The notes beneath the pieces were generated by a model. That model searched no databases, had not been told where the DNA came from, and saw only the letters and a list, made by a program, of their open reading frames with translations. From contig NZ_CP032509.1 of assembly GCF_003952725.1 (NCBI RefSeq), positions 2,256,001 to 2,320,000 on the forward strand: 64,000 nucleotides of DNA, written 5' to 3'. The DNA is from Georhizobium profundi (GTDB lineage: Bacteria; Pseudomonadota; Alphaproteobacteria; Rhizobiales; Rhizobiaceae). Positions 44,788-54,274 of the stretch are shown in pieces. The position numbers were made by a program, and so were the translations under genes. Position 1 is the first letter of the stretch. Every line of letters starts with the position of its first letter.

Positions 44788-46476
44788 ATGGAAACAAGAG
44801 CCAACTACGCCATTGTCGGCCTGTTCACGGTCCTCGTGCTCGTCGCCTCCTTCGGATTCGTCTATTGGATGACGAATTACGGCAACCAAAGCCAGATGGC
44901 GCCGCTGAACGTGCGCATTCCGGGCTCGGCCAACGGCTTGAGCGTGGGATCGCCGGTGCGCTTCAACGGCATCTCGGTCGGCTCCGTGCGCGGACTGACG
45001 ATTGACGAGAACGACGCAAGCTTCGTCGTGGCGCGGACCGATGTGCGCGCCGATGCGCCCGTGACGGAAGCCACGCAGGCCATTCTGGAGATCCAGGGCC
45101 TGACGGGCGCTGCCTATATCGAGCTGAGCGCGGGACAGGCGCCGGGACAGCAAAACATTCTGCTCGAGGCAATGGACAGCGGCGTGCCGGCGCAGTTGAC
45201 GGCCGATCCTTCGAGCGTGACCAACCTTTTGTCGACGGCCGACCAGATCCTGACGCGCGCCAATGACGTGGTGGAAGAAATCGAGGGCTTCGTCGTCGAT
45301 GCGCGCGGACCGCTGACCAACACGCTGCGCAACACCGAGACCTTCTCGCGTGCGCTGACCGACAATGCCGATAATATCGACCAGTTCCTGCAGAGCGTCG
45401 GCGCTCTGTCCTCCACGTTCGAAGGGCTTTCCGGCCGGCTGGACACGACGATGGCTGCCGCCGAGCAGCTGATGACCTCGATCGACGGCCAGAAGATCGA
45501 TTCCATCCTTACCAATGTCGACACCGTGACCGCCAATCTGTCGGTGGCGTCCGGCGACGTCACGGAAGTCGTGGCGAGTTTCCGCGACACGGTGGCGACC
45601 TTCGAGAACTTTGCTACGACTGCCGGCGCCTCGATCGAACGCGTCGACCAGATCGTCGGCAATGTCGACCAGATCATCGCCAGCGTTGATGCAGCCCAGG
45701 TTGGCCTCTTCGTGGACAACATCTCGGCTGCAAGCGCCGACGCCCGTGCAGCGATCGAGAACACGGCGCAGATTACCGAGCGCTTCAATGCACGCGGCGA
45801 GGATGTCGACCGTTTCATCAGCGACGTGACGGAGATGGCCGACCGGCTGAACGCGGTTTCGACCCGCGTCGACAGTGTGGTGGCAAAGGTGGATACCGCG
45901 CTTGGCGAGGGAGATGTGCGCAACCTGCTGGCCGATGTGCAGCAGGCCGTACAGTCGTTCACCGCCGTTGCTTCGGCGATCGATTCCACTCAGGTGAACC
46001 AGGCACTGACCGACATCGCATCCGCCAGCGACAGCGTGCGCCAGGCAGCTGAGGACACGCGGCGCGTGACGGGAAGCTTCGCGGCCCGCGAAGGCGACAT
46101 CGATGCCTTCATCTCCGATGTGACGCAGATGGCGGACCGGCTGAACGCCGCCTCGGTGCGAGTCGATGGCGTGCTCGCCAAGGTCGACGGGTTCCTGGGC
46201 GAGGGCGATGCCTCCAACCTGCTTGCCGAAGCGGAAGCGGCGATCGCCTCGTTCCGCAGCGTGGCCGACAACATCAATGGACGCGTCGGGCCGATCGCGG
46301 AGAATTTGGAGCGCTTCTCCAACAGCGGCCTGCGTGACGTGGAATCCCTGATCGTGGAGACCCGCCGTTCGATCAATCGGATCGAGCGGAGCATCTCCTC
46401 CATCGAGCGCAACCCGCAGCGTCTGCTGTTCGGTGGCGACGACGTGCAGCAATTCGACGGCCGGGTGCGCCGCTGA
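44788..46476 (+). CDS. mlaD: MCE-domain substrate-binding protein, long coiled-coil form
   Basis: One N-terminal membrane anchor (YAIVGLFTVLVLVASFGFVY), one MCE domain (about residues 38-117; IPGSANGLSVGSPVRFNGIS, GLTGAAYIELS), then about 430 residues of helical coiled coil in the periplasm. It is far longer than E. coli MlaD (about 183 residues) and resembles the needle-forming, extended MCE proteins. The helical part contains an internal duplication: VDRFISDVTEMADRLNAVS recurs 98 residues later as IDAFISDVTQMADRLNAAS. It probably forms a channel toward the outer membrane. Confidence 0.9.
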   Translation: METRANYAIVGLFTVLVLVASFGFVYWMTNYGNQSQMAPLNVRIPGSANGLSVGSPVRFNGISVGSVRGLTIDENDASFVVARTDVRADAPVTEATQAILEIQGLTGAAYIELSAGQAPGQQNILLEAMDSGVPAQLTADPSSVTNLLSTADQILTRANDVVEEIEGFVVDARGPLTNTLRNTETFSRALTDNADNIDQFLQSVGALSSTFEGLSGRLDTTMAAAEQLMTSIDGQKIDSILTNVDTVTANLSVASGDVTEVVASFRDTVATFENFATTAGASIERVDQIVGNVDQIIASVDAAQVGLFVDNISAASADARAAIENTAQITERFNARGEDVDRFISDVTEMADRLNAVSTRVDSVVAKVDTALGEGDVRNLLADVQQAVQSFTAVASAIDSTQVNQALTDIASASDSVRQAAEDTRRVTGSFAAREGDIDAFISDVTQMADRLNAASVRVDGVLAKVDGFLGEGDASNLLAEAEAAIASFRSVADNINGRVGPIAENLERFSNSGLRDVESLIVETRRSINRIERSISSIERNPQRLLFGGDDVQQFDGRVRR

Positions 46477-46594
46477 TGCGAAACGGACAGCAAGATCGGC
46501 GAGGGGAACGCGCTTGCGTCACCCTCGGACACTCCCTTTTTCCGGCGGCCACTGCCTGCGGCGCCGACTGCCTTTTGATGAAAGGATTTCTCGT

Positions 46595-47188
46595 TTGCTG
46601 AAGCGTTTCCTGTCGATCATCGCCGTTGCGGCAGCGCTTTCGGGCTGCGCCGGCCTTCCCGGTTTCTCCACTCCGAACGACACGTTCGCCCTGACCTCGC
46701 CACCGGCCGCGCCAGCCGTGCCGGCGGCGCAGCGACGCCAGCTGCTCATTCAGGAGCCGAGCGCGCTGAAGCTGCTCGACAGCGAACAGATCGTCGTTCG
46801 CGTTTCGGATTCTGAGGTGCAGTATCTCACCAATTCGCAGTGGAACGACCGCCTGCCGCGGATCGTGGAATCGAAGCTCATCGAAGCGTTCGAGAACACC
46901 GGCCAGCTTGGCGGCGTCGGGCGCTCGGGCGACGGCCTTGCGATCGACTTCCAGCTTCTGACCAATATCCGCAGCTTCGAGGTGTTGGCCTACGGCTCGC
47001 CGCGCGCCAATGTGGAGCTGTCGCTGCGCCTCATCAACGACCGCGACGGCACCGTCATCGCCCAGCGCGTCTTCACCGGCAGCGCCCCAGTCGCCGGCAC
47101 GGGCAACGAGACCTATGTTCGCTCGCTCGACGCAGCCTTCAACTCGATTGTGCCCGAGATCATCGCCTGGACGATGCAGAGTATCTGA
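46595..47188 (+). CDS. ABC-type transport auxiliary lipoprotein (PqiC/YmbA-like)
   Basis: 197 residues starting at TTG 46595, with AAAGGA seven bases upstream, reading (M)LKRFLSIIAVAAALSGCAGL: a lipoprotein signal peptide with lipobox LSGC. The mature part belongs to the outer-membrane lipoprotein group found at the end of MCE operons (SDSEVQYLTNSQWNDRLPRI, LVESKLIEAF-like helix). It should anchor the MCE assembly at the outer membrane. It follows the MCE gene by 118 bases and ends before a strong terminator. Confidence 0.88.
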   Translation: MLKRFLSIIAVAAALSGCAGLPGFSTPNDTFALTSPPAAPAVPAAQRRQLLIQEPSALKLLDSEQIVVRVSDSEVQYLTNSQWNDRLPRIVESKLIEAFENTGQLGGVGRSGDGLAIDFQLLTNIRSFEVLAYGSPRANVELSLRLINDRDGTVIAQRVFTGSAPVAGTGNETYVRSLDAAFNSIVPEIIAWTMQSI

Positions 47189-47216
47189 CCGGACGCAATC
47201 AGCACGACGTCTCAGA

Positions 47217-47247
47217 AACCCCGCTGGCGATGCCAGCGGGGTTTTTT
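47217..47247 (+). terminator. Rho-independent terminator of the Mla operon
   Basis: Twelve perfectly paired bases, AACCCCGCTGGC and GCCAGCGGGGTT, with a three-base loop and a run of T residues, 29 bases past the lipoprotein stop. Confidence 0.95.
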
Positions 47248-47502
47248 GTTGCGAGTAGGCGCAGCTCAGGTGCTAAAGATACTGCTGGTGTCGCCGACCT
47301 AAAACGTTGGCCTGACCGCAGGCGCAGCCCACGTTGAGCGTGGATGCTTTGGACGCTGCAAGTCTCTCACTGCGTGCGAACAGAGCGAAGCGGCCGACGG
47401 GCTGGAGCGGCTAGCTCTGTCGGCCCAAGGGGCTGTGCTGAGCGCTAGGAGCGCCGTTCATCCGCACATGGCATCCGGCCGTACATCGACTGAACATCGG
47501 GC

Positions 47503-47539
47503 AAAAAAACCGCCGCGACCCTTGTGGCTCGCGGCGGTT
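47503..47539 (-). terminator. Rho-independent terminator of the giant coiled-coil gene
   Basis: On the minus strand AACCGCCGCGA pairs with TCGCGGCGGTT around a ten-base loop and is followed by six or seven T residues, 30 bases past the stop of the giant gene. The region between this and the Mla terminator (47248-47502) shows nothing I can name. Confidence 0.95.
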
Positions 47540-47568
47540 ATGTTGGTTCTGGCCTGGGCCTCCGGCGC

Positions 47569-50500
47569 TTATTTGAAGCGGCCGGCGGCGTGGGCGAGCA
47601 TGGTGTAGACCTTGCCGGTGTCGGAGGTCAGGTAGGTCTGGGTCATCATGTTGTCGCGGTCGTTGCGCGAGACGTCGGCGAGCAGCTTCTCGAAATCGGT
47701 GACGTAACGATCGACGGCCGTGCGGAATTCCGGCTCGCGGGCATATTTGTCGCGGATGTTGTCGAAGGTCTGCTGGCCCTTCAGCGTGTAGAGCTTGCGG
47801 GTGAAGACGTCGCGTTCGCCGCGTTGGTAGCGGCGCCAAAGTTCGACCGATGCTTCATGGTCGATCGCGCGGGCGATGTCGACGGAGAGCGAGTTCAGCG
47901 ATTCCACAACATGGCGCGGATTGCGGCCATCGCGGACCGGGGCCTGCTGCGGCGCCGGAGCCGCTGCCTGCGGACGGGCGGGCTGCTGCGGTGCAGGGGC
48001 ATCGGTCTCGTCGAGCGAGGCGCCACGCAGGAGGTCGCTCACCCATCCACCCTGACGGCTGGTCGAGCTCGTCGCGCCGGCATCACCGGCAAGGCTCGGA
48101 CGCAGTGGCGCCGAGGCCCCTGGCATCTGCGGACGCGGAGCGGCCTGGAACGCCGATGGCGCGGGCGCCGGGCTTGCCGCAGGCGTGGCGGCCGGTGCGG
48201 CAGGACGCTGGGCGGCCGGCTGCGGCGCAGGCTGAGCTGCGGCCTGGGGTGCGGCGGCCTGCGCGCGGGGCTGAGCAAGCGTCTGGGTCGTGTCGTTGCG
48301 GCTCGACACGTCGAGCGCGCGATCCGACCGTTCGACGATGTGCGAGAGGTCCTTCAGGGCTTGGATCTGCTCGGCGACGGCGCGGCGCATCGCGGCGGCG
48401 TTGCTGCGCGTTTCTTCCGGCAGGTCGAAGGCTCCACGCTTCAGTTCCTCGCGGGTGGCGCCGAGCTCCTTGCGGATTTCGGACGAGGCACGGCGGATCT
48501 CGTCGGTGGCACCGGCGAAGCGTGCGACGGCCTCCTCAACGGCTTCGCGCGTCGCCTTGCGGACGAGGTCGGCGGTCGTGGCGGAGCGGCCTTCGGTTTC
48601 CTGCAGCAGGCGTGCGACTTCCTCGATGGAGCCGCCGAGGCCGGACTTCAGCTTGGAGGCCGTGCCGGTTGCCAGGCTGTCGGCACGGGCAAATGCCTTT
48701 TCGACGATGTCTTCGAGCGAGCGCATCGTGCCTTCGATCTGCTCGGAGCGTGACACGAGACCAACCGACAGGCGCTCCAGTGCTTCGCGGCGCTCTTCTA
48801 GCGTGCTGGCGAGGTTCGACTGCGCGGCGCCCAGTAGATCGGAGGCGGAGGAAAGCACGCGGGAATGCTCGTCGAAGCGGTGCGCGATCTGGCCAACCTG
48901 CGACAGCGTGCGCGACGAGATGCCATCGAGCTTCTCGACGTTGTTTTCGAGCAGGCGCGTGGAGCTGGCGACGAGCGAGGCGGCCTTGTCGGCCGAGCCG
49001 ACGAAGCTTTCGGTCGTCTGGGTCAGGCGGACATCCACCGAGCCGAGATTGTCGGCGGCACGCTCGACCACTTCGGCGATGGCGGCATTGCTTTCGGAAA
49101 GACGGTCAACAAGGGCGAGCACGTTGCCGCGCAGACTGTCTTCCGCCGAGGCAACGGCGGCGAGCGTTTCAGAGGTGCGCGCCGACAGGGCCTGGATGAG
49201 CGCGTCGTTCTCGGTGCGCAGGCGGTCGCGGCCCTCGCGGGTCGCTTCGTCGACGCGGGCGGCGAATTCGGCGCCGGAGCGGGCGATTTCTTCAGCCGCG
49301 CCGCTGGTGGAGCTTGCAAGCCGGTCGAAGAGCGGGCGGGCCTGCTCGTCGATGAGGCGGGACAGCTCGGCCGAGCGGCTTGCCAGCATCGAGTTGAGCT
49401 CGCGGGTGCGCTCGTCGAGCGTCTGGCGGATCGTCTCGTTGCGGACGGTGAGCGCCTTTTCGGTCTCGTCGAGCTTGCCGCCGATGAGATCGCTCTGCTC
49501 GGAGAGCTTCGCGGTCAGCGCTTCGGCCTGGGCGGTGAGGCGTGTCGTCAGGTCTTCCGACTGCTGGGTGAGCAGCGAGCCGGTGGTGCGCATCGTGTCG
49601 GAGATCGCATCGGCCTTTTCGCCGAAGAGCGCACGCGAGCGATCGATGAGCGTGGTCATCTCCTCGACGCGTTCGGCAATCTCGTTGGTGCGGACATTGA
49701 GGCGCTCGTCGAGCTGGCGGGCGAATTCCTCGCTCTCGCGGCCGAGACGCTCGGCGAAGGCACCGGATACGCCCGACAGGGTCTCGCCAGCGCGGTTGGC
49801 TTCCGCATCGAGATCGCCGGTCGCCTGGGCAACGGCATCGCGCAGGCGGCTCGCCAGGCTGCCGGCCTTGGCTTCGATGGTGCGGGCCACGTTGTCGAGG
49901 CCCATGCCCAGCGCCGTGTCCATGGTCGAGAAGCGTTCCTCGATATGGGCGCCGCGGCTGTCGAGGGTTTCGGCAAGACGCTCGGCTGCGCCACCGGCCT
50001 TGATCTCGAAGGCTTCGGAATGGCGGGCGAGCGTCTCTTCCAGGTGGCGGGCGCTGTCGGCGAAGCCGCTGGAGATTGGCGCGCTGGCCTCTTCGATCGC
50101 CGAACGGAGTCGATCCGCACCCGACGTGATGGTCGCCTCCAGTTCGCCGGCGCGGGCGCCAAGCGCTGCATCGATGGTGCCGAGACCGCCGGCAAGCGCC
50201 GTGTCGATGGCATCGGCGCGCGCGGCAAGGGCGGTGCGGATGTCGTCGGAGGTGCGGTCGAGACGCTCGTTGAAGCCAGTGGTGGCATCGAGGAGGCTCG
50301 TCTCGACGCGGGCAGCACCGCTTTCGATGGTGGCACCGATTTCGGACGCACGGTCGCCGAAGGCGGTTTCGATGCGTGCCGCGCGGGTGTCGAGCACGGT
50401 GCGGATGTCGCTTTCGGTGCGCTCCAGGCGGTCATTGAAGCCCGTCGTCGCATCGCGCAGGCTCGCCTCGACGCGGGTCGCGCCGCTTTCGATGGTGGCG

Positions 50501-53500
50501 CCGATTTCGGACGCACGGTCGCCGAAGGCCGTTTCGATGCGCTCGGCGCGGCTGTCCAGCACGGTGCGGATGCCCGTCTCGGTGCGCTCGAGGCGCTCGT
50601 TGAAGCCGGTCGTCGCCTCGCGCAGGCTCTCCTCGACACGGCTTGCGCCGGTTTCGACAACGGTGCCGATCTCTGCGGCGCGATCGCCGAATGCGGCTTC
50701 GATGCGCTCGGCGCGGCTGTCCAGCACGGTGCGGATGCCCGTCTCGGTGCGCTCCAGGCGCTCGTTGAATCCGGTCGTTGCGTCGCGCAGGCTGAGTTCG
50801 ACGCGGCTCGCGCCGGTTTCGATCACAGAGCCGATTTCTGCGGCGCGATCGCCGAAGGCCGCCTCGATGCGCTCGGCACCACCTGCCAGCGCCGTGTCGA
50901 TGGCCGACGTGCCGCGATGCAGGGTCTGGGCGATGTGGCTGGCCGTCTCGTCGAGGCGGAGATCGAAATTGTCGCCGGCGGAGCGCATGGCGAGATCGAT
51001 CCGGTCGGCACCAGCGATGATGGTGTCCTCGATGGCGCCGACACGGCCTTCGAGCGCGCCGCCGATGCGGGTTTCGCTTTCGGCAAGGCGGGCAGACAGG
51101 CGCTCTTCGGTGCCGGTGAGGCTCGCTTCGATGCGTTCGGCACCGCCATCGACGATGGTCGACAGCCCACCGGCGCGCTTTTCAAGCGTATCGGCGAAGC
51201 GGTCGTTGCTCTGCGTGAGAGCACGGTCGATGAGGCTTGCGCCTTCTTCGAGCGCCAGTTCGATGCGCATGGAGCCTTCGGAGACGCGGCCGGTGATGGC
51301 ATCGGCGCGCGCGGCGAGCGAGCGGTCGAGTGCCTCGCTGCGCTCGTCCAGAAGGCGCTCCATGGCTTCCTGGCGCTCGCTCATGGTGAAGTGGATGGCT
51401 GCGCTCTGCGCGGCGAGCGATGCGGCAAGGGCCTCGCTCTGCTCGCTGAAGGTGCGCTCGATCGCCGGGCCGTGCAGTTCGAACGTGCCGGCGAGGCGCT
51501 CATTGGCGCCTTCGATGCGCGAGGCAAGCGTGTCGGCGCGCTCGGACAGCGTGCGCTCGATGGCGTCGCCCTCGTGGCGCAGCGTGTCGCCGAGGCGATC
51601 GTTGACGCTCTCGATGCGCGAGGCAAGTTCGCTGCCGCGGTCGCCAAGTGTCCGCTCCATGAGAGCGGCGTTCTGTTCCAGCGTTTCGCCGAGGCGATCG
51701 TTGAGGCCGCCGAGACGGATGGCGAGCGTGTCGGTGCGTTCGGCCAAGGTGCGCTCGATCGCATCGCTGCGGCTGTCGAGGGTTTCGGCAACGCGGGCAT
51801 CGATGGCTTCGATGCGGGCGGCAAGGCCTTCGCCGCGTTCGCTGAGCGTGCGCTCCAGCGCTGCGCCGTGAACTTCGAGCGTGCCCGCCAGGCGATCATT
51901 GAGGGCGGCGACGGTGCCGGCGAGGGCTTCGCTGCGCTGGCCGAAGGTGGCGTCGATGGACGAGGCGGCTTCGGAAAGCGTGGCAGAAAGGCGCGCATTG
52001 CCTTCCGACAGGTTGGTGGCGAGGCGATCGTTCTGCTCGGCAAGGGCGCTGGCGATGCCTGCGCTTTGCGAGGCAAGCGCGCCGGTCATGCGCTCATGGG
52101 CACCCGACAGCATGCCGGACAGCTGCTCGGAGCGTTCGCCGAGCGATGCGCCGATGCGCTCCAGCGACGAGGACAGGATGCCGTCGATCGCTTCGCTGCT
52201 GCCGCTAACAGTCTGGTTGATGCGCGCAAGGCCTTCGGACAGCTTGGCATCGAGCGTGCCGGAACGCTGATCGAAGGCGTTGGTGAACTCCGCAACTCTG
52301 TCATCGAAGGCAGTGTTGAGGAAGCCGACGGTTGCCTGCAGCTTGTCCTCGAAGAAGCCGGAGCGCAGGTCGAGATCGACGATCGCATCCTCGACGCTGG
52401 ACTTGAGCGAATGGCGGAAATTCGCGCCCTTCTCGTCGAGCGTGGCATTGAGGGCGGCGATGACGTCGTCCAGGCCGCGATTGACGGCAGCTTCGCCGAC
52501 GCGGAGGCTTTCGGAAATTTCGCGGGTGCGGGCGATGAGCGTGTCGTTGAGTTGCTTGGCGCGCTCGTTCAGCGCCTGGTTCAGGCGCTCGGTGTTGGTG
52601 TCGAGCGACGAGGCGCGGGTTTCGAACTGCGACAGGAGCGCTTCGCCACGTACGACCAGCTGGTGGTCGAGCGAGTCCATGCGGCTGTCGAATTCCTTGC
52701 CGAGCGTATCGGTGGAGCGCGCAAGCGTCTCCAGCATCTTTTCGGTGCGGCCGGTCAGCATCGTGTCCAGCGCGCGGGAAGCATCGTCCGCGCCGGCGGT
52801 CAGTGCGGTGACGCGGGTTTCGAGCAGGCGGGCAACGCCTTCGCCGGAAGTGGCGATGCGCGCGGAAATTTCGTCGCCGGCTGTCGACAGCTCGTCCTTC
52901 AGTTGCTCGTGGGCGCCGGAAATGGAAGCGCGGACCCGCTCGGCATGGCTGACAATGGCGTCGCGCTCAGTGCCGAGTTCGTGCACCAGCGAGCGGATGC
53001 GCATTTCGTTGTCGGAATAGCTGCGCTCCAGCGCGTTCACTTCGGAATGTACAAGGGTTTCGAGCTCGGAGGCGCGCGCGATGGTGCGCTCGATGCCTTC
53101 GTTCATGGCGGAGACTTCGCGGCGCACGGCCTGGCCCACCGAAATGATGCGATCGGCAGCGACCGTCTCCGGCTCGGAAAGACGCAGCGCGATTTCAGCC
53201 ATGGAGCGGGCGGCGGTCCGCAGTTCCTGGGCGCGTGCCATCATCGCCGCGAAGGCGAAGAACATCATGATCGGCAGGAAGGTCGCGATCAGCAGGATGA
53301 CCGCCGGCGGCATGGCCATGAGGTCGGCAACGGAGCGGATCTGCCAGATTTCGGGCGAGAAAAGGAGATGTGCGACGGCGATGGCGCCGACGAGCCACAG
53401 GGCCGACATGATGAGAGCCGTGCGGAAATAGGCGCGCGACTTCTGGCTATCGAGGCTGCGCAGGATGAAGGCGGTCGGACGGCGGCCGTCATCGTTGGCA

Positions 53501-53856
53501 GGCTGGCTGGTGCGATCTTCGACAGGACGCTGCGGCTGAGGCTGGGGCGCTGCGGCGCGGCGCATGGTGGCAGGCGCGTTGGCAGCAGTGATTCCGGCCG
53601 CGGCGGAAGCCTTGGCGTCGCCGACAGGATTGGATGTGGTGCGGGCAGGGCGGTGGGCGGCTGTGCGCTCGGCTTCCCGATCCGCTTCGGCAAGCTCGCG
53701 TGCGGCCTGCGAGACCTGGGTCTCCAGCTCCTCGAACGACATTTCGTCCAGGAGCGCGCGCTCGTCATCATCGTTGAAATCGATGGTCAGCGCGTCCTCG
53801 AGGGCCTGGAACGCTTTGTCATCGATCGATTCGTTGGCTGCCGTCTTCTTCGCCAT
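47569..53856 (-). CDS. Giant coiled-coil inner-membrane protein with 11-residue repeat periodicity
   Basis: About 2095 residues. The N-terminal 140 are acidic then Pro/Ala-rich. Two transmembrane helices follow (about 146-166 and 184-205; RTALIMSALWLVGAIAVAHL, and AVILLIATFLPIMMFFAFAA), then some 1700 residues of almost pure helix, a Pro/Ala/Gln-rich stretch and a conserved C-terminal domain of about 100 residues (VESLNSLSVDIARAIDHEAS, VELWRRYQRGERDVF). The helical body contains ERTLSER-type repeats of 33 residues and nearly identical 55-residue repeats, both multiples of 11, a hendecad coiled coil. Such proteins occur in rhizobia under labels like kinesin-like or apolipoprotein-like. It may span the envelope or organise the cell pole; function unknown. 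Start 53856 preferred; a GTG at 53865 is possible. Confidence 0.9.
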   Translation of the reverse strand: MAKKTAANESIDDKAFQALEDALTIDFNDDDERALLDEMSFEELETQVSQAARELAEADREAERTAAHRPARTTSNPVGDAKASAAAGITAANAPATMRRAAAPQPQPQRPVEDRTSQPANDDGRRPTAFILRSLDSQKSRAYFRTALIMSALWLVGAIAVAHLLFSPEIWQIRSVADLMAMPPAVILLIATFLPIMMFFAFAAMMARAQELRTAARSMAEIALRLSEPETVAADRIISVGQAVRREVSAMNEGIERTIARASELETLVHSEVNALERSYSDNEMRIRSLVHELGTERDAIVSHAERVRASISGAHEQLKDELSTAGDEISARIATSGEGVARLLETRVTALTAGADDASRALDTMLTGRTEKMLETLARSTDTLGKEFDSRMDSLDHQLVVRGEALLSQFETRASSLDTNTERLNQALNERAKQLNDTLIARTREISESLRVGEAAVNRGLDDVIAALNATLDEKGANFRHSLKSSVEDAIVDLDLRSGFFEDKLQATVGFLNTAFDDRVAEFTNAFDQRSGTLDAKLSEGLARINQTVSGSSEAIDGILSSSLERIGASLGERSEQLSGMLSGAHERMTGALASQSAGIASALAEQNDRLATNLSEGNARLSATLSEAASSIDATFGQRSEALAGTVAALNDRLAGTLEVHGAALERTLSERGEGLAARIEAIDARVAETLDSRSDAIERTLAERTDTLAIRLGGLNDRLGETLEQNAALMERTLGDRGSELASRIESVNDRLGDTLRHEGDAIERTLSERADTLASRIEGANERLAGTFELHGPAIERTFSEQSEALAASLAAQSAAIHFTMSERQEAMERLLDERSEALDRSLAARADAITGRVSEGSMRIELALEEGASLIDRALTQSNDRFADTLEKRAGGLSTIVDGGAERIEASLTGTEERLSARLAESETRIGGALEGRVGAIEDTIIAGADRIDLAMRSAGDNFDLRLDETASHIAQTLHRGTSAIDTALAGGAERIEAAFGDRAAEIGSVIETGASRVELSLRDATTGFNERLERTETGIRTVLDSRAERIEAAFGDRAAEIGTVVETGASRVEESLREATTGFNERLERTETGIRTVLDSRAERIETAFGDRASEIGATIESGATRVEASLRDATTGFNDRLERTESDIRTVLDTRAARIETAFGDRASEIGATIESGAARVETSLLDATTGFNERLDRTSDDIRTALAARADAIDTALAGGLGTIDAALGARAGELEATITSGADRLRSAIEEASAPISSGFADSARHLEETLARHSEAFEIKAGGAAERLAETLDSRGAHIEERFSTMDTALGMGLDNVARTIEAKAGSLASRLRDAVAQATGDLDAEANRAGETLSGVSGAFAERLGRESEEFARQLDERLNVRTNEIAERVEEMTTLIDRSRALFGEKADAISDTMRTTGSLLTQQSEDLTTRLTAQAEALTAKLSEQSDLIGGKLDETEKALTVRNETIRQTLDERTRELNSMLASRSAELSRLIDEQARPLFDRLASSTSGAAEEIARSGAEFAARVDEATREGRDRLRTENDALIQALSARTSETLAAVASAEDSLRGNVLALVDRLSESNAAIAEVVERAADNLGSVDVRLTQTTESFVGSADKAASLVASSTRLLENNVEKLDGISSRTLSQVGQIAHRFDEHSRVLSSASDLLGAAQSNLASTLEERREALERLSVGLVSRSEQIEGTMRSLEDIVEKAFARADSLATGTASKLKSGLGGSIEEVARLLQETEGRSATTADLVRKATREAVEEAVARFAGATDEIRRASSEIRKELGATREELKRGAFDLPEETRSNAAAMRRAVAEQIQALKDLSHIVERSDRALDVSSRNDTTQTLAQPRAQAAAPQAAAQPAPQPAAQRPAAPAATPAASPAPAPSAFQAAPRPQMPGASAPLRPSLAGDAGATSSTSRQGGWVSDLLRGASLDETDAPAPQQPARPQAAAPAPQQAPVRDGRNPRHVVESLNSLSVDIARAIDHEASVELWRRYQRGERDVFTRKLYTLKGQQTFDNIRDKYAREPEFRTAVDRYVTDFEKLLADVSRNDRDNMMTQTYLTSDTGKVYTMLAHAAGRFK
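50218..50877 (-). repeat. Four tandem 165-bp repeats inside the giant gene
   Basis: Four consecutive copies of a 55-codon unit of the form AERIEAAFGDRAAEIGxxxE followed by TGASRVExSLRxATTGFNER and LERTETGIRTVLDSR. The copies are almost identical at DNA level, which points to recent duplication or gene conversion. 55 equals five hendecads, so adding or losing units keeps the coiled coil in register. Confidence 0.9.
51460..51954 (-). repeat. Five tandem 99-bp (33-codon) repeats inside the giant gene
   Basis: Five in-phase units beginning DATFGQRSEAL, ERTLSERGEGL, ERTLAERTDTL, ERTLGDRGSEL and ERTLSERADTL, each 33 residues long with a conserved NDRLxxTL-like centre. They are more diverged than the 165-bp units further down. 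Confidence 0.8.
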
Positions 53857-53865
53857 GTCCGTCAC

Positions 53866-54274
53866 GCCTCGTTACTCACAACCACCGGCGATCATCGCCT
53901 GCAGCGAATTGCGCGTCATGCACATCTACTCACCCGCTTCGCATGCCTCTTGTTCCAGCCCCGACGGTGAAACCGGCGACATCATCGTCGCCAAGGCATA
54001 AAAAGCGGCCTGCGCATGGGCAGTCCATCCGTATCGTAGTGGCACAAAGCCGATACTTTAACAATTCGTGTCGCATTTCCGTCCACACGAGCGTCATGAA
54101 GTAAGACGGGGTTTTTTAACATTTCGGCCGCAGAATGCCGCAAATTTTTCTTATTTACCGGGCGTTAACCATGCCGCGAAGTTTTCTCGGTATTGCCCCG
54201 CTTGCGTTAAATTGCCGGCGTGTTGCCCGGGTTTATGTTCACCATCGAAACACATCTTCAGAGACCCTTGTCCC
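53866..54274. other. Divergent intergenic region, giant gene and Hpt gene
   Basis: About 410 bases containing the promoters of both genes. Several GTTAA/TTAAC elements occur (near 54057, 54115, 54165 and 54206), but none pair at the seven-base spacing of a full CtrA site. A T-rich stretch is present near 54110. No gene seen. Confidence 0.4.

Noticed and set aside
48865..53970. 1701-codon open frame opposite the giant coiled-coil gene
   Set aside because: It mirrors the repeats of the minus-strand gene and has no domain or ribosome site. The minus-strand frame has transmembrane helices, a conserved C-terminus and a matching terminator.
53866..54274. CtrA sites between the giant gene and the Hpt gene
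   Set aside because: Several TTAA half-sites are present but none form the pair with seven-base spacing.
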